DNA of 13,532 bases from contig QHNF01000007.1 of the NCBI GenBank assembly GCA_003218345.1, forward strand, positions 1 through 13,532, read 5' to 3'. This document shows positions 6,836-13,532 of the stretch, one piece after another. The position numbers were made by a program, and so were the translations under genes. Positions within the stretch are counted from its first letter, which is position 1. Each line of letters begins with the position of its first letter. The notes under the pieces are model-generated. The model worked only from the letters and a program-made list of their open reading frames with translations, searched no databases and was not told the DNA's origin. This DNA comes from Verrucomicrobiota bacterium. GTDB taxonomy: Bacteria > Verrucomicrobiota > Verrucomicrobiia > Chthoniobacterales > UBA10450.

Positions 6836-7295
6836 GTTCACGTTGCCGGACCAAGACGGCAGGGACATGGCCCTCGCTGATCTAATTAGCAGATCGGAAG
6901 CCGTCGTGTTGATTTTCTACCGCGGATTTTGGTGAGTGTTGTGCAACTCCGAGTTGCGGAGTTTTCAGCAGCGGCTTCCAGAATTTGCATCGCGCGGGAT
7001 TCGTGTCGTCGCGATTAGTGTCGACGCGCCGGAAATCAACCGACGCCAGCGACAAAAACTTGGCTACACCTACACATTCCTGTCGGATCCGAAGGTAGAA
7101 GTCATTCGCCGCTACGATCTTTTGCACGCCGGTGCAGGACCCAAAGGCGCAGACATTGCGCGGCCGGCAGAATTTCTAATTGATTCGACCGGAATGGTCC
7201 GCTGGGTGAATCTCACCGAAAACATCGCAGTACGCGCGCGTCCTGAACAGGCGTTGAAAGCGTTTGGAGAAATGCAGCAAGCTGCCTCCCATTAG
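6828..7295 (+). CDS. Peroxiredoxin (AhpC/TSA-like) with in-frame TGA, probable selenoprotein
   Basis: Thioredoxin-fold peroxidase domain that reduces peroxides or disulfides, here probably membrane-anchored. The frame reads APEFTLPDQDGRDMALADL, then VVLIFYRGFW, TGA (6933-6935), VLCNSELRSFQQ, and on through VVAISVDAPEINRRQRQKLG, FLSDPKVEVIRRYDL and GMVRWVNLTENI to the stop at 7293. Relatives carry Cys directly after F/Y-R-G-x-W, so TGA replaces the peroxidatic Cys in a U-x-x-C motif. Coding similarity continues undisturbed after it, and a SECIS-like hairpin follows. Joined to the membrane part by dropping one A, the protein would be 262 residues with Sec143 and Cys146. No independent start codon fits the coordinate given, which marks the first codon after the frameshift. 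An alternative is a decaying gene with two lesions. The family is sure; Sec decoding is likely but unproven, because selA, selB and selC lie outside the window. Confidence 0.82.
6936..6963 (+). promoter_or_regulatory. Putative bacterial SECIS element after UGA
   Basis: Perfect 7-bp stem, AACTCCG (6945-6951) with CGGAGTT (6957-6963), and a 5-base loop AGTTG (6952-6956). The loop starts 16 bases after the TGA at 6933-6935, and its second base is G followed by T. Bacterial SECIS elements sit in the coding region immediately after UGA and have a short upper stem, with a G in the first two loop positions. This one meets those features at the near edge of the usual spacing. A competing hairpin, GCAACT/AGTTGC with a 3-base loop (6943-6957), is weaker. 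Confidence 0.62.
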
Positions 7296-7359
7296 CCGTA
7301 AGCCAGGTCTCTGGCCGCGCGATTGACGGCGCTCCGCCGAATCAATACGTTGACCGCTC
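7296..7359 (+). other. Gap with two small hairpins between peroxiredoxin and zinc-ribbon genes
   Basis: GCCAG/CTGGC (7302-7315) and CGGCG/CGCCG (7327-7339, extendable by GATT/AATC) can fold in the 64-base gap. Neither has a T-tract, so termination is doubtful and read-through into the zinc-ribbon gene is possible. Confidence 0.3.
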
Positions 7360-8064
7360 GTGCATCCGGAATTGGAACAACTTCTTGTCCTTCAAGATCG
7401 AGAGCAAAAGATCAGGCAGATTCACGCCGAAATAGAGACCGTGCCGCTACGGCGAAAGAGTCTTGAAGCTCAATCGGCTGCAAGCGTGGCAGGAGTGGAA
7501 ACGCTTAAACAAAAAGCGCGACACGTCGAGATGGACCGGAAGAAACTTGAACTTGATGTGGGGACTCGTGCCGAGACAATCGTGCGTCTCAAGACTCAGC
7601 AATATCAAACCCGCAAGAATGACGAGTTCCAGGCAATCGGACACGAGATCGAGCGTTACGAAAACGAAATTAGCAAAATCGAGGACGACGAGCTGGAATT
7701 GATGGTGCAAGCCGACAAGATTAAGGCGGACCTTGCGGAAGAGGAAAAGAAAGCAGCCGCCGTTAAGCAATCGATCGCGCGGCAAACGGCTGACCTCGAT
7801 GAAAAATCGAAAGTGTTGGGGTCGCGATTAGAAGAATTGACCAGGGAGCGTGCGGAGCTGGCTGGAAACATCGATGAGGATTTGCTCACTCGCTTCGAAC
7901 GTCTTTTCAAAAGCAAAGGTGATGCCGCGGTGGTCGCGATCGAACACGGAGTTTGCACCGGCTGCCATATGAAAGTGACGACCGCGACCGCGGCGGAAGC
8001 AAGAGCTGGAAAAGAGATCGTGAGCTGCGAGAATTGCGGTCGCATTCTCTACGAGCAAGGGTAG
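7360..8064 (+). CDS. Coiled-coil protein with C-terminal C4 zinc ribbon
   Basis: 234 residues starting at GTG 7360; no in-frame ATG stands near the family's usual N-terminus (x-H-P-E-L-E-Q-L-L-V-L-Q). Residues about 10-175 are highly charged, heptad-like coiled coil (EIERYENEISKIEDDELELM, KADLAEEEKKAAAVKQSIAR). The C-terminus carries two CxxC knuckles, V-C-T-G-C-H-M-K and S-C-E-N-C-G-R-I-L, which would bind one zinc as in the zf-RING_7/CT398-like family. The architecture is widespread in bacteria; the role is not established, though nucleic-acid or protein binding is suspected for relatives. It is cytoplasmic, with no signal or membrane segment. The TAG stop lies inside the left arm of the palindrome at 8060-8120. 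Confidence 0.9.
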   Translation: MHPELEQLLVLQDREQKIRQIHAEIETVPLRRKSLEAQSAASVAGVETLKQKARHVEMDRKKLELDVGTRAETIVRLKTQQYQTRKNDEFQAIGHEIERYENEISKIEDDELELMVQADKIKADLAEEEKKAAAVKQSIARQTADLDEKSKVLGSRLEELTRERAELAGNIDEDLLTRFERLFKSKGDAAVVAIEHGVCTGCHMKVTTATAAEARAGKEIVSCENCGRILYEQG

Positions 8065-8120
8065 GCTCGGTGCGCTGCGCCGATTCCCGAAACCTTTCGG
8101 GGCAGCGCGGCCTCCCTACC
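8060..8120. repeat. Nested palindrome filling the convergent gap; possible bidirectional terminator or REP-like element
   Basis: Three concentric arm pairs: GGTAGG (8060-8065) with CCTACC (8115-8120); GCGCTGC (8072-8078) with GCAGCGC (8102-8108); and CCCGAAA (8086-8092) with TTTCGGG (8095-8101), separated by only two bases. The middle and inner arms abut on the right side, leaving a 7-base bulge on the left. Both convergent genes end in its outer arms: the zinc-ribbon TAG is at 8062-8064 and the ychF TAG at 8120-8122. No long T-tract follows on either strand. The shape resembles REP/MITE-type elements that also serve as terminators. Confidence 0.6.
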
Positions 8121-9295
8121 TACACATTGAATCGGAAGAAAATTACGTCGCCGTCGCGCACGACGTAGTCCTTTCCTTCAAGCCGTAGTTTGCCCGCTTC
8201 GCGAGCTTTTGCCAAAGAACCAAGAGCAACGAGGTCGTCATAATGAACAGTCTCCGCTGCGATAAAACCGCGTTCGAAATCGGAATGGATAACTCCGGCA
8301 GCAGTCGGCGCCTTGTCGCCGGCGTGAATGGTCCAGGCACGCGTCTCTTTTTCCCCGGTGGTGAGAAAGGTGCGCAGACCAAGCAAATGATAAACGGCCC
8401 GGATGAGCGCGTGCACACCACTGTCTTCCACGCCCAGACCGCGCAGATATTCCAGCGCGTCCTGCTCGTCAAGATCGACTAGTTCACTTTCGATCTGCGC
8501 GCTGATGACTACGGCCTCTGTGGCAAAATGGTGTTCCGCGTAATTCTGAACGGCCGCGACGTGCTCGACTGAACTGTAGCCGGGGTTGTTGACCCCGGCA
8601 TTCACGGGCTTAGATGGTTCGTCGCCACGCGTCTCACTGCTCCTTGTCAGAACGGCTAGATCAGACTCCGCGACGTTGGAAGCGAAAATTGTTGGCTTTG
8701 ATGTAAGCAGAAAAAATCCGCGCACGATTATCTTTTCTTCCGGAGTCAACGGAGCGGTGATGGCTGGCTTACCGGCATCGAGATGGGGCAGCAGTTTTTC
8801 GATAACCGCGGTTTCATTTTTTGCAGCCTTATCGCCTGCGCGCACTTCCTTCTCCAGCCGATATTGCCTTCTCTGAAGCGAGGCCAAATCGGCCAGCACA
8901 AGCTCGGTGTTAATTATTTCGATGTCTCGGATTGGATCGACGGTGGTGCTAACATGATGAACATTACTGTTTTCGAAACAGCGCACGACCTGCACGATCG
9001 CGTCCACCTCGCGAATGTGATGGAGAAATTGGTTGCCTAGTCCTTCACCTACGCTGGCGCCTTTGACCAGGCCGGCGATATCGACGAACTCGATCGCGGT
9101 TGGGACAATCTTCTGTGAATGCGAAATTTCGGCGAGTTTTGTCAGCCGCGCGTCCGGCAGAGTGACCACACCGATGTTCGGATCGATCGTGCAAAAGGGA
9201 TAATTTTCCGCCGGCGCCTTGTGCGTCCGGGTCAGTGCATTAAAAAGGGTGGATTTGCCAACGTTCGGCAGTCCAACAATTCCGGCGCTGAGCAT
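8120..9295 (-). CDS. ychF: Ribosome-binding ATPase YchF (Obg family) with an extra internal segment
   Basis: 391 residues from ATG at 9295. YchF/OLA1 proteins are P-loop NTPases that prefer ATP, bind ribosomes and respond to oxidative stress. Visible motifs: the P-loop GLPNVGKST (8-16), FCTIDPNIG (34-42), FVDIAGLVKGAS (70-81, G3), and NVAE (207-210), the NxxE that replaces NKxD and explains ATP preference. The C-terminal TGS domain runs from about 305 to FFRFNV, with the conserved TFLTTGEKETRAWTI. The protein is about 28 residues longer than the E. coli one (363). The excess maps to about residues 215-243, S-S-E-T-R-G-D-E-P-S-K-P to N-N-P-G-Y-S-S, where the DNA holds a strong palindrome. The frame is open upstream to 9448 through the tRNA, so that extension is rejected. 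Confidence 0.95.
   Translation of the reverse strand: MLSAGIVGLPNVGKSTLFNALTRTHKAPAENYPFCTIDPNIGVVTLPDARLTKLAEISHSQKIVPTAIEFVDIAGLVKGASVGEGLGNQFLHHIREVDAIVQVVRCFENSNVHHVSTTVDPIRDIEIINTELVLADLASLQRRQYRLEKEVRAGDKAAKNETAVIEKLLPHLDAGKPAITAPLTPEEKIIVRGFFLLTSKPTIFASNVAESDLAVLTRSSETRGDEPSKPVNAGVNNPGYSSVEHVAAVQNYAEHHFATEAVVISAQIESELVDLDEQDALEYLRGLGVEDSGVHALIRAVYHLLGLRTFLTTGEKETRAWTIHAGDKAPTAAGVIHSDFERGFIAAETVHYDDLVALGSLAKAREAGKLRLEGKDYVVRDGDVIFFRFNV
8576..8651. repeat. Palindrome-bearing segment inserted in frame in ychF
   Basis: GCCGGGGT (8579-8586) and ACCCCGGC (8592-8599) form perfect 8-base arms around TGTTG. They lie inside a stretch encoding about 25 residues that other YchF proteins lack. The segment keeps the reading frame. 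The boundaries given are approximate, and no target-site duplication is obvious. It resembles protein-coding palindromic elements known from Rickettsia, but its repetition elsewhere in the genome cannot be tested here. Confidence 0.5.
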
Positions 9296-9331
9296 GATGC
9301 AATCTAGCGCGAGCGTCCCGTTTGCGCCGCG

Positions 9332-9355
9332 GAAAATGCAAGCGAGAACGCTTGC
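9332..9355 (-). terminator. Intrinsic terminator after tRNA-Pro
   Basis: Read on the minus strand: GCAAGCG, loop TTCT, CGCTTGC (9355-9338), then ATTTTCC. A perfect 7-bp GC-rich stem with a following T-run, 36 bases downstream of the tRNA 3' end and upstream of the ychF start at 9295. It would separate the tRNA from ychF transcription. Confidence 0.65.
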
Positions 9356-9390
9356 GCGACACTTCTCAAGTAGCCGCCGATTTGTGATAA

Positions 9391-9464
9391 TCGGGCCGGC
9401 GGGATTTGAACCCGCGACCTCTTGAACCCCATTCAAGCGCACTACCAAGCTGTGCTACGGCCCG
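9391..9464 (-). tRNA. tRNA-Pro (anticodon GGG)
   Basis: 74 bases fold into a full cloverleaf. The acceptor stem is CGGGCCG/CGGCCCG with discriminator A. The D arm is GCAC/GTGC with loop AGCTTGGTA. The anticodon stem is CTTGA/TCAAG with loop ATGGGGT, so the anticodon is GGG, reading CCC and CCU. The variable loop is AGGTC, and the T arm is GCGGG-TTCAAAT-CCCGC. The 3' CCA is not encoded, so CCA is added after transcription. A hairpin terminator follows downstream. No convincing promoter hexamers were found upstream. Confidence 0.97.
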
Positions 9465-9568
9465 TTTGCTCGCGAACTATTCACCAATTGCGGAAAATCG
9501 CCAGAGGTCAAAAGTGGATTAAGCCACCTTCTTACGAGCACAAGTGTTGTTATTTTGCGTGCTACTTA

Positions 9569-10015
9569 ATGAATCTGAAAAATAAAGGAATAGCGACCGT
9601 GTTTTTTGCCGCAGCGTTTGCCTTTTTCTGCGCGATTTCGCCGGCACCTAGCGCCGATCAAGAGAGCACTAATGCGGTAAAGCTAAACATTGGCGCCTTC
9701 GAGTACGCTAAAGAACTTATCAAGCAGGGGCACATCGTTCCGGACGGCAGGGGAGCGTGGAGCGAACATCACCCGTCGGCAGTAGCAGAGAATGAGTTCA
9801 TTCGGCTGCGTGGATTCGGTGAGTATGCAAAATGGCATCTGGGCATCGACGTCCGATATTCCGAGAATACAAAACGAAGATACAAATTCCCCTATGGCGA
9901 TTTCAAAAACGCTCATCGCTGCGGGATGCTTGCGGCCAAAACCAGAGCTCACCAATACGGCTACACCGAAATCGAAAATGCGGCTTCCAAACTCATCAAG
10001 ATGATAGCGCAGTAG
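9569..10015 (+). CDS. Small secreted protein of unknown function
   Basis: 148 residues from ATG at 9569; an in-frame extension to 9422 would run into the tRNA region and is rejected. The signal peptide is MNLKNKGI, then a hydrophobic core at 8-24, with cleavage near P-S-A29. The mature part is about 119 residues, mostly helical and charged: AFEYAKELIKQGHIVPDGRG, W-S-E-H-H-P-S, EFIRLRGFGEYAKWHLGID (77-94), ENTKRRYKFPYGDFKNAHRC (99-118) and a C-terminal Q-Y-G-Y-T-E-I-E-N-A-A helix. I believe close relatives of the WHLGID...NTKxRYKFPYGDF block are common in environmental bacteria as unnamed proteins, but I know no function. A single Cys in the mature part (C118) excludes an internal disulfide. 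A GC hairpin starts at its stop codon. Confidence 0.82.
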   Translation: MNLKNKGIATVFFAAAFAFFCAISPAPSADQESTNAVKLNIGAFEYAKELIKQGHIVPDGRGAWSEHHPSAVAENEFIRLRGFGEYAKWHLGIDVRYSENTKRRYKFPYGDFKNAHRCGMLAAKTRAHQYGYTEIENAASKLIKMIAQ

Positions 10016-10027
10016 CGCCAAAGGCGC
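10015..10027 (+). terminator. Short hairpin at the stop of the 148-residue gene
   Basis: GCGCC (10015-10019), loop AAA, GGCGC (10023-10027), followed by GGCTTTC. It begins at the last base of the stop codon. The stem is short and the T-run weak, so this is a possible rather than sure terminator. Confidence 0.35.
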
Positions 10028-10252
10028 GGCTTTCACCATCAGCCTGGGGCATCGTCCCAGGGCATCGGGTTGTCTAAAGAACAAGGCCTCAAAGCGCGAC
10101 TTAACGCAAGAATGAGTTCGACCAATCCGCCCGATTGAAGCGCGCTTTTCAGCGCTTCTTTACACGATCTTTCGAATTCCTGGGGCGATGCCGCAGGCTC
10201 GCAATGAGACAGCGCAGTTGGCGATGAACACACACAGCAGGGATGCGGCTCA
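10028..10252. other. Convergent intergenic stretch with two further hairpins
   Basis: No gene is supported between 10016 and 10252. CCTGGG (10043-10048) and CCCAGG (10056-10061) flank GCATCGT, and GGCATCG recurs right after. GAAGCGC (10137-10143) and GCGCTTC (10152-10158) flank an 8-base loop, followed by TTTAC on the plus strand. The second could stop plus-strand transcripts or lie beyond the minus-strand deacetylase gene. Open frames here show no family resemblance. Confidence 0.4.
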
Positions 10253-11110
10253 CTATTTTGACCACGAGCTCAAAAAAGAGTCGATCAACTCCGGCAATTC
10301 GTCGCTGTAACCGCCTTCGAGAATCGCCGCCGTCGGAACACCGATCTTACGTAATGATTTTCCGAAGGCAGCGAAATCTTCTTGTTCAAGCGTCATTTGC
10401 ACGAGCGGATCGCGCGTGTATGCATCGAACCCGGCTGATACGAGAATCAAGTCAGGCTTGAACGCCATCAAATTTTCCAGTGCGCGCCTGGCGGTATCGA
10501 CATATTCATCGCGCGGGGTGAAAGGAGCCACTGGATAATTGTTGATGTTCGCGAAAGATTTTGCGCCTGTACCGGGATATGCGGGGAACTGATGGATAGA
10601 TGCAAAGGCGATCCGTGAGTTGTGCGCGACAATCGCCTCCGATCCGTTGCCGTGATGCGCGTCAAAATCCCAAATCGCAACACGATGGGCGGCGTTCTCG
10701 ATCACGTCCAAGGCAGCAATAGCAATGTTGTTGAAGTAACAAAATCCCATCGCCTGATCTCGTGTCGCGTGATGTCCCGGCGGCCGCATGAGACTGAATG
10801 CACGCTCGCCGCGCAGCGCTGCATGCGCAGCTTCGATCGCCGCGCCGGCGGAACGCAAGGCATGTTCATAAATGTTTGGATAAGCCGGCGTGTCCGCATC
10901 GAAGTCACGCGCTGCGTTTTTTATCCGTGCCAGATGATCGCTCGAATGCGCCCGCAATACCGCTGCTGCGGTGGCAGCCTCCGGCTTGCGCCATTCCCAA
11001 TCAGGGTGCCGGTCCTTCAGTAATGGTGCAGTGCGCGCGATTCGAGCCGGCCCTTCAGGATGGCCAGGCGTCGAATATTCCAGGCAACGTGCGTCGTGAA
11101 AAATGATCAT
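10253..11110 (-). CDS. Histone deacetylase family protein (zinc-dependent amidohydrolase)
   Basis: 285 residues from ATG at 11110 (M-I-I-F-H-D). An ATG eight codons upstream is possible but less family-like. HDAC/AcuC/acetylpolyamine amidohydrolase-fold enzymes remove acetyl groups from lysines or polyamines; bacterial substrates vary. Motifs: STPGHPEGPAR (13-23), the catalytic tandem His in RPPGHHA (109-115), GFCYFNNIAIA (122-132), and zinc ligands in DFDAHHGNG (148-156: Asp150 and His152) and SAGFDAYTRDP (225-235: Asp229). The catalytic Tyr is in LEGGY (264-268). All active-site residues are present, so the enzyme should be active. It is cytoplasmic with no signal peptide. It starts 43 bases from the divergent glycosyltransferase gene. 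The exact substrate cannot be told from sequence. Confidence 0.92.
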   Translation of the reverse strand: MIIFHDARCLEYSTPGHPEGPARIARTAPLLKDRHPDWEWRKPEAATAAAVLRAHSSDHLARIKNAARDFDADTPAYPNIYEHALRSAGAAIEAAHAALRGERAFSLMRPPGHHATRDQAMGFCYFNNIAIAALDVIENAAHRVAIWDFDAHHGNGSEAIVAHNSRIAFASIHQFPAYPGTGAKSFANINNYPVAPFTPRDEYVDTARRALENLMAFKPDLILVSAGFDAYTRDPLVQMTLEQEDFAAFGKSLRKIGVPTAAILEGGYSDELPELIDSFLSSWSK

Positions 11111-11153
11111 GGAAGTTGCAAGGTGACGCTCCAACGCATATTCGATTACGACG

Positions 11154-11891
11154 ATGCTAAACGGCCAGAAAATTGTGGTGGTAATGCCCGCTTACAATGC
11201 CGCGCGCACTTTGCAACGCACCTACGACGAAGTGATGGCGCAGGGAATTGTCGATCTTGTTATTGTCGTGGACGACGCCAGCCACGACGACACAGTGGCG
11301 ATCGCACGCAAGCTCGATCGCGTCCAAGTCGAAGTCCATCCGGAAAATCGCGGCTACGGCGCAAACCAAAAGACTTGTTACCGCCTCGCACTGGCCGCGG
11401 GCGCAGATATTATCATCATGATTCATCCCGACTACCAGTACACGCCGCAGTTGATCCCAGCGATGGCCGCTTTGGTGTCGAGCGGATTATACCCCTGTGT
11501 GCTTGCGTCACGTATTCTTGGCGGCGGCGCGCTGCATGGAGGCATGCCTTGGTGGAAATACGTCTCAAATCGATTCCTGACTCTTGTCGAAAATCTTTTG
11601 CTCGGTGCAAAGCTATCGGAGTATCACACTGGTTATCGCGCTTTTTCGCGCCACCTGCTGGAACGTTTACCGCTTCAAGCGAACTCCGACGATTTTGTTT
11701 TCGACAACCAGGTTGTTGCGCAAATAATCGCTCTTGGCTGTGCGATCGGCGAGGTGACATGTCCTGCTCGCTACATGCCCGAAGCTTCATCGATAAATTT
11801 CCGCAGGAGCGTACGCTACGGACTCGGCTGTCTGGCAACGGCCGTGCGTTTCCGCCTAGCGCGCTGGGGATTGACTCGGCCGATGGCGTAA
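11154..11891 (+). CDS. GT2-family glycosyltransferase (polyprenyl-phosphate sugar type)
   Basis: 245 residues from ATG at 11154. GT-A fold family 2 enzyme that moves a sugar from a nucleotide donor, often to a polyprenyl phosphate, on the inner face of the membrane. Motifs: VVVMPAYNAARTL (8-20), the donor-binding VVDDASHDDT (38-47), ENRGYGANQKTCYRLAL (64-80), the metal-site segment IHPDYQYTP (90-98) where H-P-D-Y-Q stands in the place of the usual DxD-type D-A-D-x-Q, and EYHTGYRAFSR (156-166). There is no C-terminal membrane pair, so it is a soluble, single-domain form like the DPM1 core. A basic C-terminus (RFRLARWGLTRP) may touch the membrane. The sugar and acceptor are unknown. No partner glycan genes are nearby. 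Confidence 0.88.
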   Translation: MLNGQKIVVVMPAYNAARTLQRTYDEVMAQGIVDLVIVVDDASHDDTVAIARKLDRVQVEVHPENRGYGANQKTCYRLALAAGADIIIMIHPDYQYTPQLIPAMAALVSSGLYPCVLASRILGGGALHGGMPWWKYVSNRFLTLVENLLLGAKLSEYHTGYRAFSRHLLERLPLQANSDDFVFDNQVVAQIIALGCAIGEVTCPARYMPEASSINFRRSVRYGLGCLATAVRFRLARWGLTRPMA

Positions 11892-11997
11892 CAAACTCCT
11901 GCGACTACTGCCCAGCCGCGTCGATCATCTAAGAACCGCGACGGGTTCGTTCCCGATCTCGCCCAGATCTGAAATAGTCAGGTGGTTACGCGGCTGA

Positions 11998-12345
11998 TCA
12001 TCCTCTCAGAACATAGTGGCCGCGAATCCAAACGCCCGTGCGCGACCAATGCCCCGGGACCCACACATAATAGGCGCGGCCCGACCAATAACCGGGGCCT
12101 CGATAATATGGCCGATCGCCAACCGCGACGGTTACGGAACCTGGGTAAGCGCCATAATACGGTCCAGCCCCGCCATAATAAGGTCCATATCCCGGAGAAG
12201 TAGAATAATAACCACCGCATCCAGATGCACCGATCAGGCCCAAGAGCAGAAGAGCCAGCAGAGTCAAGTGTCTCGATCTGGTTCTTGTCTTATTCCCCGT
12301 AGGAGTCGCCTTTGCGTTTCCGAGGTTAACAATGTTCGTTTTCAT
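11998..12345 (-). CDS. Tyr/Gly-rich lipoprotein with WxPGxW motif
   Basis: 115 residues from ATG at 12345. The basic N-terminus (KTRTRSRH) and hydrophobic stretch LTLLALLLLGLIGASGC end in a lipobox with Cys43, so it should be lipidated and held in the inner or outer membrane. The mature part starts with a low-complexity Gly/Tyr/Pro stretch (about 44-70), then SVTVAVGDRPYYRGPGYW, then YVWVPGHWSRTGVWIRGHY. The last block resembles the WxxGxW (PGHW) repeats of small bacterial envelope proteins of unknown role. It shares a strand with gdhA, but a 164-base gap suggests its own promoter. No Shine-Dalgarno is evident. Confidence 0.78.
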   Translation of the reverse strand: MKTNIVNLGNAKATPTGNKTRTRSRHLTLLALLLLGLIGASGCGGYYSTSPGYGPYYGGAGPYYGAYPGSVTVAVGDRPYYRGPGYWSGRAYYVWVPGHWSRTGVWIRGHYVLRG

Positions 12346-12509
12346 ATAGTAATAATTCGGTTCCGACAGAGCTTTTACGCGCCCGCATTTAGCAGCCGCA
12401 TGATTTCCACAAATAGCTCTAGCACATCCAGCAAATCGCTGTCACGACAAATCGGATACCCAAAGACGCCGCCCCATAAACCCGAGAATTTTGGCTGCTG
12501 AGGTAAATC
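12346..12509. other. Intergenic gap between gdhA stop and lipoprotein start
   Basis: 164 bases with no supported gene. It must hold the lipoprotein promoter. The 15 bases before the start are AT-rich on the minus strand (GAATTATTACTAT), but no clear -35/-10 pair or strong terminator for gdhA was found. Confidence 0.3.

Positions 12510-13532
<1,023 letters not shown>

Noticed and set aside
6936..7295. Stand-alone peroxiredoxin fragment starting at GTG 6936
   Set aside because: It would lack the first strand and the peroxidatic residue. The matching N-terminal half lies directly upstream in the same frame across the TGA.
9296..9448. N-terminal extension of ychF through the tRNA gene
   Set aside because: The frame is open only because the tRNA reads as peptide (VAGSNPAGP). 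The family start is the Met at 9295, and a terminator lies between.
11060..11932. 290-codon plus-strand frame across the glycosyltransferase
   Set aside because: Its Arg/Cys-rich composition is typical of an out-of-frame reading. The GT2 motifs are in the other frame starting at 11154.
11955..11969. GATCT/AGATC hairpin after the glycosyltransferase gene
   Set aside because: It has only 5 weak pairs and no T-tract. It is too common by chance to call a terminator.

Overview
The window looks like chromosomal DNA of a Gram-negative, moderately GC-rich bacterium. Gene content and protein style suggest Verrucomicrobiota, possibly a soil Spartobacteria/Chthoniobacterales type. That placement is an inference: no rRNA or other phylogenetic marker was compared. 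Most genes are housekeeping. I see no CRISPR array, phage or transposase gene.

Layout, left to right. (1) Minus strand, 1-1384: a secreted L,D-transpeptidase cut by the window edge just before its catalytic Ser-His-Gly-Cys motif. It follows, 3 bases downstream, a secreted protein with a lysozyme-like Glu...GIGH signature. (2) Plus strand, 1444-2208: an exported FKBP-type prolyl isomerase followed by two hairpins. (3) Minus strand, 2406-3328: nadD and rsfS, overlapping by four bases. rsfS appears to start at a non-standard ATA codon. (4) Plus strand, 3396-8064: nagZ-like GH3 hexosaminidase, OPT-family peptide transporter, a small membrane segment joined to a peroxiredoxin, then a coiled-coil zinc-ribbon protein. 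(5) Minus strand, 8120-9464: ychF, a terminator and tRNA-Pro(GGG). (6) Plus strand, 9569-10015: a secreted protein of unknown function. (7) Minus strand HDAC-like deacetylase (10253-11110) divergent from a plus-strand GT2 glycosyltransferase (11154-11891). (8) Minus strand: a Tyr/Gly-rich lipoprotein (11998-12345) and the C-terminal three quarters of NADP-type glutamate dehydrogenase (12510 to the right edge).

The most interesting locus is 6506-7295. The peroxiredoxin has an in-frame TGA exactly where its peroxidatic Cys should be (F-W-TGA-V-L-C). A perfect 7-bp stem with a 5-base loop AGTTG begins nine bases after the TGA, and its loop begins 16 bases after the TGA. This fits a bacterial SECIS element and points to selenocysteine. 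The same gene is also split by a one-base shift at a run of six A, which separates a three-helix membrane anchor from the peroxiredoxin domain.

Other unusual points: a palindrome-bearing in-frame insertion of about 25 codons in ychF; a nested palindrome filling the gap between the convergent zinc-ribbon and ychF stop codons; and the ATA start of rsfS. Several genes touch the cell wall (L,D-transpeptidase, the lysozyme-like protein, NagZ, perhaps the OPT transporter). They lie in separate transcription units, so any joint role is speculative.
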